DNA from: Actinomadura terrae
GTDB lineage: Bacteria > Actinomycetota > Actinomycetes > Streptosporangiales > Streptosporangiaceae
DNA length: 64,000 nt
Direction: 5' to 3'
Assembly: GCF_022751215.1 (NCBI RefSeq)
Contig: NZ_JAICDG010000007.1
Coordinates: 315,643-379,642, forward strand
In this document: piece by piece, positions 23,676 to 32,502 of the stretch
Layout of the letters: the number at the start of each line of letters is the position of its first letter
Position numbering within the stretch: position 1 is the stretch's first letter
Notes under the pieces: generated by a model
Databases searched by the model: none
What the model saw: only the letters and a program-made list of their open reading frames with translations
What the model was told of the DNA's origin: nothing
Position numbers and translations under genes: made by a program

Positions 23676-25853
23676 ATGCTCATAGGAAAGTCCGCATATC
23701 GACGACGGATGCCCCGGGAAATGAGGAAACGGCCGTTGAAACGCCCGATCGTGCAGGTCGAAGGCGACACTCCGCTGGGAGCCCTGGTGGCGGGGCTTCT
23801 GGAGCCCGCGGCCGAGGTGGTGCGGGGCACGCTGGACCGTGCCCTGCTCAGCGAGATCGACCTGGTCATCTGCTGCGCGGTACGGCTGCCCGACGCACGT
23901 TGGCAGAAAATAGACCGCTGGTGCGCCGAGGCCGGGGTGCCCTGGCATCGCTGCCATGCTGAGGGCGGCCGGTTCTACATCGGCCCCTTCACCGCGTCCG
24001 ACTCGCGCGACGGCGACCGGTCCGGCGACGGGGCGCCGACCACGACCTACCTGGACTCGCGGACGCGGCGGCTGGCGGCCGCCCGGTCTCCCGAACAGCT
24101 CATGGCCCAGTGGGCCGACGCGGCCGGCAGCGCCGGCGAAGAGGCCGTGAACGGCGATGGAAACGGCCCCCGTCCGTGGCCGCCTGGGACACCCGGATCA
24201 CCGGACGGCGAGGCGCTCGTCGCCGGGTTGCTGGTGACCGACGCGCTCGCCCATCTGGCCGGACGGCCCGTGCCGAGCCGCGGGCACCAGATCGCTGTCG
24301 ACCTGGCACCGCCGACCGCCTCCCTCACCTACCACCCGGTCCTGCCGCTGCCCCTCGGGCACACCTCCTCCGCGCCGCCGCTCGTGACCGGGCAGGCGCC
24401 GGCCGCCGTCCACGCCGGCGAGGAGGGTCATGAGGACGGCATGGAGCAGGTCGCGCGACGGCTGGTGGACGGCAGGCTGGGGCTGATCAGCAGCCTCACC
24501 CGCGACCGGCCGCGCCCGGGCACCGTCACCGCCTGCGTCTCCTACACCGCCCAGCTGTCGGTGCACCCGCGGCTGACGCCCTGGGTGGTCGACACCACCA
24601 CCGGCGGCGCGGCCCTCGTCGGTCACGGCCCGTCCCCCGATGAGGCCTACACTGAAGCTCCCGGTGGGGGCCATGATCGGGCGCGGTGGGCGGCGCTCGG
24701 CGAGGCCGCCGAACGGTACTGCGCCAACGTCGTGCCGGACGACCTGCCGACTGCGTCCTACGACGATCTGGTGCACGCGCGTCGGCCGGCCGTCGACCCG
24801 CGCGAGTTCGCCCTGTACTCACCGGCGCAGTACGCCCAGCGCGGCTTCCCGTTCGTGCCGATGACCGGCGATCTGAAGATCACCTGGACGCCCGGCCGTG
24901 ATCTCGGCGACGGCGCGGAGGTCCTGGTGCCCGCGTCGCTGACCTATGTCAACTACTTCCGGGGCCCACGCCGGAGCGAGCCGCCCACCAACTATCCGAT
25001 CCTGGCGGGCACGGCGACGGGCACGAGCCTGCACCAGGCGCAGCGTGCGGCGCTGGAGGAGGTGCTCGAACGCGACGCGGTCACGCTGTGGTGGTCCAGC
25101 GGCGCCCCCGCCGCACCGCTGGAGGTGGACACGCGCGCGGGTCCGCTGGGCGCCGCGCTCCAGGAAGCCGAGGACGGCGGACTGTCGGTGCGGTTCCTGC
25201 GCGTCCCCTCGACGTTCCAGGCGCTGGTCGCCGCGGTGTTCATCGAGGACCGCGCGCGGCGGCTGGTCGCCTTCGGCTCGGCCTGCCGCGCCTCGGCCGA
25301 GGAGGCGGCGGCCAAGGCGTTCACCGAGGCCATCGGCATGCATGAGACCGGCCTGGAGCTGGCCGACGGGAAGGGCGCCTTCTGGCGTGCGGTCCACTCC
25401 GGGCGTATCGACCACCGCCCGTACCGGGCGTACCGGAAGGACCGCCGCTACCTGAAGGACTTCCGCGCCGACTGGCGGGACGTCAACGACCTCCGGCTGC
25501 ATCCGCAGGTCTATCTCGACCCGCGGATGCAGGACGGCCGGCTGGACCGGCTGCGAACTCCGGGCGGATTGAGCCCCGCGCCGTCCGGCACCGTCCGGGG
25601 AGTGGACGCCTGTCTGCGGATGCTGACCGCCCAGGGGCTGCGCGCCGTGATGGTCGAGCTGACCACGCCCGACGTGCGCTCGGCGGGGCTGCGGGTGGTG
25701 CGGGTCATGGTGCCGGGGCTGTACTGCAACGCCCCGGCCGCGTTCCCCTTCCTGGGCGGTGAGCGGCTGTACCGGGAGCCGGCCGCCCACGGCTGGGTAC
25801 CGGGCCCGCTCACCGAAGACCGTCTTGTCCGTGATCCTTTGCCGTTCTCCTGA
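23676..25853 (+). CDS. E1-like leader-binding / YcaO cyclodehydratase fusion
   Basis: 725 residues. Residues about 25-115 resemble the E1-like (ocin-ThiF) region that binds leader peptides in azoline-forming systems ('DLVICCAVRLPDARWQKIDRWC', 'GVPWHRC', 'GRFYIGPF'). Residues about 275-725 are a YcaO domain: GEAAERYCAN near 341-350 and GTATGTSLHQAQRAALEEVLERDAV near 446-470 carry the ATP/Mg-binding Glu residues. The C-terminus is PLPFS, a short version of the Pro-rich end of azoline-forming YcaO proteins. ATG 23676 is used; ATGs at 23709 and 23721 are alternatives, and none has a strong ribosome site. It likely uses ATP to activate a backbone amide of the 23495 peptide. No partner dehydrogenase (SagB type) or TfuA is in the window. 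Confidence 0.9.
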   Translation: MLIGKSAYRRRMPREMRKRPLKRPIVQVEGDTPLGALVAGLLEPAAEVVRGTLDRALLSEIDLVICCAVRLPDARWQKIDRWCAEAGVPWHRCHAEGGRFYIGPFTASDSRDGDRSGDGAPTTTYLDSRTRRLAAARSPEQLMAQWADAAGSAGEEAVNGDGNGPRPWPPGTPGSPDGEALVAGLLVTDALAHLAGRPVPSRGHQIAVDLAPPTASLTYHPVLPLPLGHTSSAPPLVTGQAPAAVHAGEEGHEDGMEQVARRLVDGRLGLISSLTRDRPRPGTVTACVSYTAQLSVHPRLTPWVVDTTTGGAALVGHGPSPDEAYTEAPGGGHDRARWAALGEAAERYCANVVPDDLPTASYDDLVHARRPAVDPREFALYSPAQYAQRGFPFVPMTGDLKITWTPGRDLGDGAEVLVPASLTYVNYFRGPRRSEPPTNYPILAGTATGTSLHQAQRAALEEVLERDAVTLWWSSGAPAAPLEVDTRAGPLGAALQEAEDGGLSVRFLRVPSTFQALVAAVFIEDRARRLVAFGSACRASAEEAAAKAFTEAIGMHETGLELADGKGAFWRAVHSGRIDHRPYRAYRKDRRYLKDFRADWRDVNDLRLHPQVYLDPRMQDGRLDRLRTPGGLSPAPSGTVRGVDACLRMLTAQGLRAVMVELTTPDVRSAGLRVVRVMVPGLYCNAPAAFPFLGGERLYREPAAHGWVPGPLTEDRLVRDPLPFS

Positions 25854-25887
25854 CGCGGCATGGACTGCTTGAGGGAAGGATGAACGC

Positions 25888-26910
25888 GTGCGTCTTGGGC
25901 TGGCACTGGGATACGGCGGAGAACCCATGGAGGAGGTGTTGCCGGTCGTCGAGCGTGCCGAGGCGATCGGTGTGGACTCGGTGTGGAGCGTGGAGGAGTA
26001 CGGCCCGGACGCCGTCAGCGTCCTCGGCTACCTGGCCGCCCGCACCGAGCGCATCAAGCTCGGCACCGCGATCATGCAGATCCCCGCGCGGACCCCGGCC
26101 GCCACGGCGATGACCGCGATGACCCTGGACCGGCTGTCCAACGGGCGCTTCCAGCTGGGCCTGGGACTGTCGGTGCCGTGGATCGTCGAGGGCTGGCACG
26201 GCCAGCCCTACACGCGGCCGCTGCGGCGCACCCGCGAGTACGTCGCGATCGTCCGCAGGGCGGTCGCCCGGGAGGAGCGGGTCCGGCACGACGGTGAGAT
26301 CTACCAGGTCCCCTACCAGGGGCCCGGAGCCACCGGAGGAGCCCGTCCGGTCCGCTCGGAGATGGAGCCGCTGCGCCCGCGTATCCCGCTGTACCTGGGC
26401 GCGATCGGCCCCCGCAACGTGGCGCTGGTGGGCGAGATCGCCGACGGCTGGCTGTCGGGCATGTACGCCCCCGAGCACGAGGCGGCGCTGACCCGTCCCC
26501 TGGACGAGGGCATCGCACGGGCCGGGCGCGACCCCGCCGACGTCAAGATCGCTCCGATCCTGTACGTGGCGCGCGCCGACACCGCCGAGGAGGGCCGCGA
26601 CCAGTTGCGGCCGCTGTTCGCGCACCTGATCGGCGCGGCGGGCGCGGGCGTGCGCAACACCTACTTCGACGTGGCCTGCCAGATGGGGTACGCGGGCGCG
26701 GCCCATGACATCCGCGCCCGCCATGCCGACGGGCGCAAGGCCGACGCCGTCGCCGCGGTCCCGGACGAGCTGCTCGACCAGGTCGCCCTGGCCGGGCCGC
26801 TCCCGCTCATCGTCGAACGGATCCTGGCCTGGAAGGATTCGCGGGTGGACACGCTGATACTGCTCGATCGCGACACCGAACTGCTGGAAGCCGCCCAGGC
26901 CGCCCTGTGA
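25888..26910 (+). CDS. LLM-class (F420- or FMN-dependent) oxidoreductase
   Basis: 340 residues, luciferase-like TIM barrel. Features: LGLALGYGG at the N-terminus, RTERIKLGTAIMQIPARTPAATAM, LSNGRFQLGLGLS, and IPLYLGAIGPRNVALVGEIADGWLSG, which is the standard F420-type pattern. GTG 25888 has AAGGA 7 bp upstream and lies 34 bp after the YcaO stop. Its end overlaps the MATE gene start by 4 bp (GTGA). F420-type members act as dehydrogenases, imine reductases or ene reductases. Here it probably reduces or oxidises the YcaO-modified peptide. F420 versus FMN cannot be decided by eye. Confidence 0.9.
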   Translation: MRLGLALGYGGEPMEEVLPVVERAEAIGVDSVWSVEEYGPDAVSVLGYLAARTERIKLGTAIMQIPARTPAATAMTAMTLDRLSNGRFQLGLGLSVPWIVEGWHGQPYTRPLRRTREYVAIVRRAVAREERVRHDGEIYQVPYQGPGATGGARPVRSEMEPLRPRIPLYLGAIGPRNVALVGEIADGWLSGMYAPEHEAALTRPLDEGIARAGRDPADVKIAPILYVARADTAEEGRDQLRPLFAHLIGAAGAGVRNTYFDVACQMGYAGAAHDIRARHADGRKADAVAAVPDELLDQVALAGPLPLIVERILAWKDSRVDTLILLDRDTELLEAAQAAL

Positions 26911-28280
26911 CGGCATCGCGTCACGGGCCGGAGCCCGCGTCGGCCGGGATGCGGCCGATCTGGCGGCTGGCCTACCCGCTGATGGTCGCGGGGCTCACCC
27001 AGATCGTGCTCAACATCGTGGACACGGTCATGCTGGCGCGGCTGTCGACGCGGGCGCTGGGGGCGTTCGCGCTGGCCGCGCCGATCTACCTGGTGGCGCT
27101 GGTCATCGTGCGCGGCTGGGCCACCGCCGTCCAGGTGCAGGCGGCCCAGCACCACGGCGCGGGACGCACCGGCGACCTCGCGCGGGTCGTGCGGACCGGC
27201 GTCCTCACGTCCGCGGTCGCCGGGACCGCCGTGGGCGCCCTGCTGTACGTGGCCGCCACGCCGCTGCTGACCGTCCTGGGCGGCGCGGACGAGCTGATCG
27301 GTCCGGGCACGGACTACCTGCGCGTCCTGGCCTTCGCCGTGCCGTTCGCCGCCGTCTCCTTCACCTTGCAGGGCGCGTGCGCGGGCACCGGCGCGGCGCG
27401 GGTCTCGATGTACACGGCCCTGCTGGTCAACGCCGTCAACCTGCCGCTCGGCCTGCTGCTGATCTTCGGCGCGGATCTCGGCGTCACCGGCGCGGCGGCC
27501 GCCACCCTGGCCGCCACCGCCGCCGGAACCGCCTACCTGCTCTGGTACGGCCGCGCCAGGCTTCCCCGGCCGCCGGACGGCCCCGCCCAGACCGTCCAGA
27601 TCACCCGGGGCCTGTGGCGGATCGGCTGGCCGGAGATGATCGCGATGGGGGTCGGCTACCTCAACGAGGCGCTGCTGGCCGGGTTCGCCGCCCGCATGGG
27701 CACCGACGACCTGGCGGCCTACCGCATCGTCGACAACCTCGTCCTGCTGCTGTTCACGATCCTGACCAGCGCCTCCACCGCCATCACGATCCTGGCCGGC
27801 CAGGCGCTCGGCGCCGGCCACCAGGACCGCGCCGAGGCGTGGCGCCGCGCGGGGCTGCGCCTGCTGGGCGTCCTGCTCCTGGTCCCCTCCGCCGCCGTGC
27901 TCCTCGCCGGAAGCCCGCTGATCTCCCTGATCACCTCCGACGGCGCAGTCGCCGACCGCGCCTGGTCGGCGACGCCCGTGGCGCTGCTGAGCATGGTGAC
28001 GCTGCTGGCGGCCATGGCCTACGGCGCCGTGCTGCGCGCGGCGGGAGACACCCGCTCCGTCATGCTCGCCTCCGTGACCGGCGACTACGCCGCGCTCATC
28101 CCGCTCGCCTGGCTGCTGGGCGTGTACCTCGGCCTCGGCCTGCCCGGCCTGTACCTCGCCTGGATGGCGTTCGGAGCGCTGTACTCGTTGCTGCTAGGCC
28201 GCCGCTACAGACGGGGTGCGCGGACGCCCGTCCGCGCACGGCCGACGGCCACCCCGGCACCGGAAGCCGAACAGCGATGA
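26907..28280 (+). CDS. MATE-family multidrug/metabolite exporter
   Basis: 457 residues with about 12 hydrophobic helices in two similar halves, as in the MATE (NorM) family. It starts with a short polar end, then MRPIWRLAYPLMVAGLTQIVLNIVDTVMLARLS; the second half opens with RIGWPEMIAMGVGYLNEALLAGFAARMGTDDLAAYRI. The C-terminal tail is Arg/Pro-rich and cytoplasmic. Start GTG 26907 overlaps the LLM gene. Last gene of the peptide cassette, so the likely cargo is the mature peptide or a linked metabolite, exchanged for H+ or Na+. It ends 9 bp before the convergent P450 gene. Confidence 0.92.
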   Translation: MTASRHGPEPASAGMRPIWRLAYPLMVAGLTQIVLNIVDTVMLARLSTRALGAFALAAPIYLVALVIVRGWATAVQVQAAQHHGAGRTGDLARVVRTGVLTSAVAGTAVGALLYVAATPLLTVLGGADELIGPGTDYLRVLAFAVPFAAVSFTLQGACAGTGAARVSMYTALLVNAVNLPLGLLLIFGADLGVTGAAAATLAATAAGTAYLLWYGRARLPRPPDGPAQTVQITRGLWRIGWPEMIAMGVGYLNEALLAGFAARMGTDDLAAYRIVDNLVLLLFTILTSASTAITILAGQALGAGHQDRAEAWRRAGLRLLGVLLLVPSAAVLLAGSPLISLITSDGAVADRAWSATPVALLSMVTLLAAMAYGAVLRAAGDTRSVMLASVTGDYAALIPLAWLLGVYLGLGLPGLYLAWMAFGALYSLLLGRRYRRGARTPVRARPTATPAPEAEQR

Positions 28281-28289
28281 GCACCGGGC

Positions 28290-29483
28290 TCAGGAGGGAG
28301 TCAGGAGCAGCGGGAGTTTGCGGAGGCCGATGACGCCCGGGTTCGGAATGAACTCGGGTGGACGTTCCGGGTCGATTCTCAGGTTCGGGAAGCGGGCCAG
28401 CAGAACGCCCAGCGCGACCCGTCCCTCCAGGCGGGCCAGCGGGGCGCCGAGACAGAAATGGGCGCCGCGGCTGAAGGCGAGGTGGGGGTTGGGGTCCCGG
28501 GCGGGGTCGAAGGCCTCCGGGTCGGGGAACACCCGCGGATCCCGGTTGGCCACCGCGATCCACGCCTTGACCAGGCGGTTCGCGGGCACCGTCACGCCAC
28601 CGATCTCGACGTCACGGGTGGTGACGCGCCTGAGCGCCACCGACGGGCTGAGGAGGCGCAGCGACTCCTCGATGATCGGCGGCAGGGCGGAGCCGTCCGC
28701 TCGGGCGCGGGCGAGGTGCCGCGGATGCGCGTCCAGGCAGAGCACGGTGTTGCCGAGCAGCATCGTCGTGGTGAGGTGCCCGGCGATCAGCAGCGCCCGC
28801 GAGAGGTTCCGGATCTGCTCGGTGGTCAGCCGCTCGCCGTCCACCTCGGCCTCGACGAGCCTGGTGAGCAGGTCCTCGCGCGGTCGGCGCCGCCGCTCGG
28901 CGACGTGTTCGCCGAGGTAGGCGGTGAGGTCGTCGACCAGGACGCGGGTGGCCTCCATGGCGCGGGCCTGCTCCTCGCTCTTGTCGACGAGCGACGTCGC
29001 CGTCACCCGCAGCATCTCCTCGCCCCAGTGCATGACGAGGCCGCGGTCGCTCTCGGGCAACCCGAGGAGTTCGGCGATCACCGTGACCGGAAGCGGATGG
29101 GCGAGGTCGGCCACCAGCTCCAGGCGATCCTGGTCGGCCACCGTGTCGAGGAGTTCGTTCGTCAGCTCCGCGATGCGGGGTTCGAGGTCGGCGACCACCT
29201 TCGGGGTGAACGCATTCCTGACGAAGTTGCGCAGCCTCGTGTGCGCCGGAGGGTCCTCCTTTCCGAGGAGGCCTTCGGAGCGCATCCTCATGTGCTCGGG
29301 CAGGATGCGGTCGACGTCAGAGGAGAAGGAGTCGGAGTCGCTCGCGACCCGCACCGTCTCCGGGTGGCCGTAGACGTTCCAGCCGTCGAGGTCCGGGTCG
29401 TACTCGACGAGCCGCTCCGGCAGCCGACCGTGCAGCCAGAACTGCCGCTCGGAAACGCCCCAGGTACTGGCGCGGAGAGTCAT
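28290..29483 (-). CDS. Cytochrome P450 with altered I-helix (Leu for the conserved acid)
   Basis: 397 residues, normal bacterial class I P450 length. ExxR is EESLR (272-276), the haem loop is FSRGAHFCLG with Cys344, and the PERF-like region is DPEAFDPAR. The I-helix motif, usually AGxE/DTT, is AGHLTTT at 234-240: the acid used for proton delivery is Leu. That suggests substrate-assisted or peroxide-like chemistry, or binding to a carrier-attached substrate. ATG 29483 follows the oxygenase gene by 30 bp on the same strand. Divergent from the acyl-tail operon, it may oxidise that product. No ferredoxin is encoded in the window. Confidence 0.93.
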   Translation of the reverse strand: MTLRASTWGVSERQFWLHGRLPERLVEYDPDLDGWNVYGHPETVRVASDSDSFSSDVDRILPEHMRMRSEGLLGKEDPPAHTRLRNFVRNAFTPKVVADLEPRIAELTNELLDTVADQDRLELVADLAHPLPVTVIAELLGLPESDRGLVMHWGEEMLRVTATSLVDKSEEQARAMEATRVLVDDLTAYLGEHVAERRRRPREDLLTRLVEAEVDGERLTTEQIRNLSRALLIAGHLTTTMLLGNTVLCLDAHPRHLARARADGSALPPIIEESLRLLSPSVALRRVTTRDVEIGGVTVPANRLVKAWIAVANRDPRVFPDPEAFDPARDPNPHLAFSRGAHFCLGAPLARLEGRVALGVLLARFPNLRIDPERPPEFIPNPGVIGLRKLPLLLTPS

Positions 29484-29513
29484 GGGTGCCCTTTCAGTGG
29501 ACCTGCTCGTTCG

Positions 29514-30293
29514 CTACGCCCACACGACCAGATCGCCGTCCTCGGCGATCGCCATGAACACGGAGAACACCAGCCGGTCGCCCTTGGTCACCGGCTCCAC
29601 CAGGTGGTATTTGAGCGGGGAGAACATCACCGCGTCACCGGTCCGCGGCAGCAGCGTCACATCCGGCGGTTCGGGGACGACCCGGGCGCGGTCGTAGCCG
29701 TAACTGATCCGGGCGGCCTCGTCCGACGAATGCCGGGCACGTGACCACACCAGCAGTTCCCCGCCTTCCGCCGGGCCCTCCAGAAAGACGTTGACGCTGA
29801 TCTGGTCGGAGAGCGCCTCGTCGAGGACATAGCCGGGGAACTCCTCCCGGATGTCGTCCCAGTGCACCAGCGTGCCGGCCGCCATCCGGCGGATCATTCC
29901 CCAGAAGGCGGGCTTTCCGCGGCAACTCGCCCCACGCAGCCGTCCGTTCCATATTCGCTGGACCTTGCTGCGGAAGATGGAGTGCAGATCTACCGGGAAC
30001 GCGCCGTCGTGCCAGGTCTGCCACGCCTTTTCGGCGGCGGGCGGGTACTCCTCGATGCTCGACCGGTGCTCGGTCAGCGACGGCCCGATCCGGAAGGCCT
30101 CGGTCTGGTAATAGTCCGGATCGTACTGCTCGAACATCGTCGGACTCAGCGCCGAGACGAAGCTTCGACAATCAGCGTGGGAGAAGAAGTCCTCCATGCG
30201 GAGGGCACCCAGTGAACCGTGCACGACATCCGAGATGTCGTCGGCCTTCGCCTCGTCGACGCTGGTGTCTCGGATCTTTTCGACGAAAGTCAC
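29514..30293 (-). CDS. 2-oxoglutarate/Fe(II)-dependent oxygenase (prolyl-hydroxylase-like)
   Basis: 259 residues. The metal triad is visible: HxD in TLVHWDDI (about residue 149) and the distal His in SPLKYHLVEPVTKGDRLVFSVF, with the Arg that binds 2-oxoglutarate. Between them is a double-stranded beta helix pattern (SVNVFLEGPAEGGELLVWS). The start is GTG 30293, with GGAG 6 bp before it; an open frame continues upstream but reads as noncoding. Likely cotranscribed with the P450. It probably hydroxylates, desaturates or halogenates a product-linked substrate; HxD rather than HxG argues against halogenation. Confidence 0.87.
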   Translation of the reverse strand: MTFVEKIRDTSVDEAKADDISDVVHGSLGALRMEDFFSHADCRSFVSALSPTMFEQYDPDYYQTEAFRIGPSLTEHRSSIEEYPPAAEKAWQTWHDGAFPVDLHSIFRSKVQRIWNGRLRGASCRGKPAFWGMIRRMAAGTLVHWDDIREEFPGYVLDEALSDQISVNVFLEGPAEGGELLVWSRARHSSDEAARISYGYDRARVVPEPPDVTLLPRTGDAVMFSPLKYHLVEPVTKGDRLVFSVFMAIAEDGDLVVWA

Positions 30294-30807
30294 GAGTAGC
30301 TCCTTTCTGCGGCACCATACGTCGACCCGGCTGCCCGAACGTTCAGTGGATTCCGAACCGGCGACGCCGGAGGGCACAGGCCCCGTCACTGGGCCGGAAC
30401 GGCCAGACGGCACTCCGCGCCTCTCACGCGGGCGCTCGGCGGATCGGTGTCCAAGGGGGCCAATAGAAGGATCACGCCGGTCGGTCCTCACTCGGGGTCC
30501 GCGCCCCGGACACGGGGGTGGGAGCGCACCGGACTCTCAACGGCTTCCTCCGTTTGCCGCCGCACATCTCCACACCCACTGTCATGGTCATCTACAGCCG
30601 CGTCAAGGGCCCCGATCACGTCCTTCCGGATCGGTGGTGCACCGGCTGTACTCGCGTAACCCTTCTTGCCTGGTCCGCGTCCGTCCGCCGCCCGTGAAGC
30701 CGAGACCTGCGCGGATCCGCCGCCCCTCGAACGCCGACCGGCCAAATGATATTCATGATTCAGCCGGTGCATTCCTGCGGTATCGACGGCGGAGCGAGGA
30801 GACGCGG
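30294..30807. promoter_or_regulatory. 514-bp divergent promoter region
   Basis: Lies between the oxygenase/P450 operon (minus) and the acyl-tail operon (plus) and must contain both promoters. Small inverted repeats are present (for example GGCCCCGTCACTGGGCC near 30382), but I cannot assign a specific operator or a convincing -35/-10 pair. The upstream open frame that joins the ligase gene reads as noncoding. Confidence 0.5.
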
Positions 30808-32193
30808 ATGGCCGCCCTGTCCCTGCGAGGCGCTGACATTGACGCCTACCTGGCCTCCGTGCTGTTCCTCGACGATGAGCGGGAGGACGGCGACACGTGT
30901 CGGGTGACGGAACTGGCGGGCGAACTCCGAGCGCTGTCCCTGCCTCCGGGCTCGATCATCATGATCGCTTTGCCGAACGGCCTGCGGCTGCTGCGGTGCT
31001 TCTTCGCCGTCCTCGAAGCGGGCCATGTCCCGCTGCTCGCCCCGCCGTCCATGCCGTCGGCCCGCGTGCGGAACGTGGCCGCGAAGCTGGGAATCTCTGC
31101 TGTGATCCGGCCGCGCATCACGCCGGGTGACTTCGGTGAACGCGAGCACGTCCGCTTCGCGGGCCTCGACCTGCTCACCTTCTCGACGCACGCCCGCCGC
31201 TGCCACAGCCCCGGGCAGGTCGCTCTGCTCACCTCCGGGACGTCCGGCTTCACCAGCGGCTGCCTGCATGATTTCGACGCTCTCCTCCGCAACGCGGAGC
31301 GGCACGCGGATTCCATCGGGCTTCGCAGCGAAGACCGGATACTCGTCAGTCTCCCGATCTACTATTCGTTCGCCCTGGTGGCCCAGGTCCTCGCAGCGGT
31401 ACGGATCGGGGCGGAACTCGTGGTGACCGGGCCGCCGTTCACCCCGGCCCGCTACAACGAGAGCATCTCCGGCTACGGAATCACCGCCTCGTCGCTCACG
31501 CCATTACTTGTCGACACCCTGCTCGGTTCCGACGGCGGCCTTCCGAAGGGGCTGAGGGTGCTCACCGTCGGCGGTCAGGCCCTCGCTCCGGAGAGGACCA
31601 CGGCGCTGCTCCGCCGGAATCCCTTATTGGAGCTCTACCTGACCTACGGGCTCACCGAAGCGGGTCCGAGGGTGACGACGCTGGCCGCCCACCGCGAGCC
31701 TCCCCACCGGCTGACCTCGGCAGGACGGCCCTTGAACGGCGTCCAACTGATGGTGCGCGATGTCGGCAGAGGAGAACGGGAGCAAGAACTCCTGGTGAGG
31801 TCGGACACGGTCTATCGCGAGCGCCTCGGAGCGGCCTCGGCGCCCGGACGGGGTGGGCTTGTCGCGCCCGGCACGGTCGCCACCGGAGACCTGGGACATC
31901 TCGACGACGGCTATCTGTTCCTCCGCGGCCGCCTTTCCGACTTCGCCATCATCCGCGACGAGAAGGTGTCCCTGGCGTCGGTCCGGCAGATCACCGAGTC
32001 GCTCGCGGGCGTGATCCGGGCCGTCCCGTCGGTTCAGGACGGCCGTTCGCTCGACCTCGATATTTACGTGCACCACGAGTTTCCGCAGTCGGAGCGCGCG
32101 ATCCGCCGCCGCCTGGCGCCGCTCCTCACCCCGAGCGAGCGCCCCGACCGCATCCGAATCCATCCCGTTCACTCCGGAGCGATCCACAAATGA
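30808..32193 (+). CDS. Acyl-AMP ligase (adenylation enzyme)
   Basis: 461 residues of the ANL (AMP-binding) family, rather short. Core motifs: LLTSGTSGFTSG (A3, phosphate loop), YLTYGLTEAGP (A5), a GDLGHLDDGYLFLRGR segment (A7/A8), and the end SGAIHK, where the C-terminal Lys stands in for the A10 Lys. ATG 30808 has GAGGAG 7 bp upstream. Two TTA codons (codons 233 and 273) are rare in high-GC actinomycetes and may make expression depend on the bldA-type tRNA. An ACP gene follows after 42 bp, so it most likely loads a carboxylic acid starter onto that ACP. Confidence 0.88.
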   Translation: MAALSLRGADIDAYLASVLFLDDEREDGDTCRVTELAGELRALSLPPGSIIMIALPNGLRLLRCFFAVLEAGHVPLLAPPSMPSARVRNVAAKLGISAVIRPRITPGDFGEREHVRFAGLDLLTFSTHARRCHSPGQVALLTSGTSGFTSGCLHDFDALLRNAERHADSIGLRSEDRILVSLPIYYSFALVAQVLAAVRIGAELVVTGPPFTPARYNESISGYGITASSLTPLLVDTLLGSDGGLPKGLRVLTVGGQALAPERTTALLRRNPLLELYLTYGLTEAGPRVTTLAAHREPPHRLTSAGRPLNGVQLMVRDVGRGEREQELLVRSDTVYRERLGAASAPGRGGLVAPGTVATGDLGHLDDGYLFLRGRLSDFAIIRDEKVSLASVRQITESLAGVIRAVPSVQDGRSLDLDIYVHHEFPQSERAIRRRLAPLLTPSERPDRIRIHPVHSGAIHK

Positions 32194-32235
32194 CGGCACG
32201 CGTTTCCACGTTATGAGCGACAAGGAGCGGCTCCC

Positions 32236-32502
32236 ATGGACATTGAAGGCACCATCAAGAACGTACTCATCGACGAGCTCTTCGTTGACGTGAGGCCGGA
32301 GGAGATCGGGCTGGACGACGGGCTCCGGGCGACCGTCGGCCTGGACTCGCTCGGCTTCACCGAACTTCGCGTCGAATGCGAGAACCGTTTCGGTGTGACG
32401 ATCTCGGACGAGGATTTCGTTCCGGAGAACTTCACGAGCATCCGCAGCCTGAGCGAGCTGATCCGCCGGCTGCGCAAGGAATCCGCGACATCGGATGCGT
32501 GA
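32236..32502 (+). CDS. Acyl carrier protein
   Basis: 88 residues, acidic four-helix carrier fold. The phosphopantetheine site is the Ser in GLDSLGFTEL (about residue 38), followed by ECENRFGV and the third helix region FTSIRSLSELI. ATG 32236 has AAGGAG 9-10 bp upstream, and it overlaps the aminotransferase gene by 8 bp. It presumably carries the acyl chain loaded by the AMP ligase and processed by the ketosynthase and dehydratase-like proteins encoded downstream. Confidence 0.95.
   Translation: MDIEGTIKNVLIDELFVDVRPEEIGLDDGLRATVGLDSLGFTELRVECENRFGVTISDEDFVPENFTSIRSLSELIRRLRKESATSDA

Noticed and set aside
30196..30807. 200-codon N-terminal extension of the AMP ligase
   Set aside because: The extension is Arg/Pro-rich noise antisense to the oxygenase gene, and ATG 30808 has a strong ribosome site and starts the enzyme fold.
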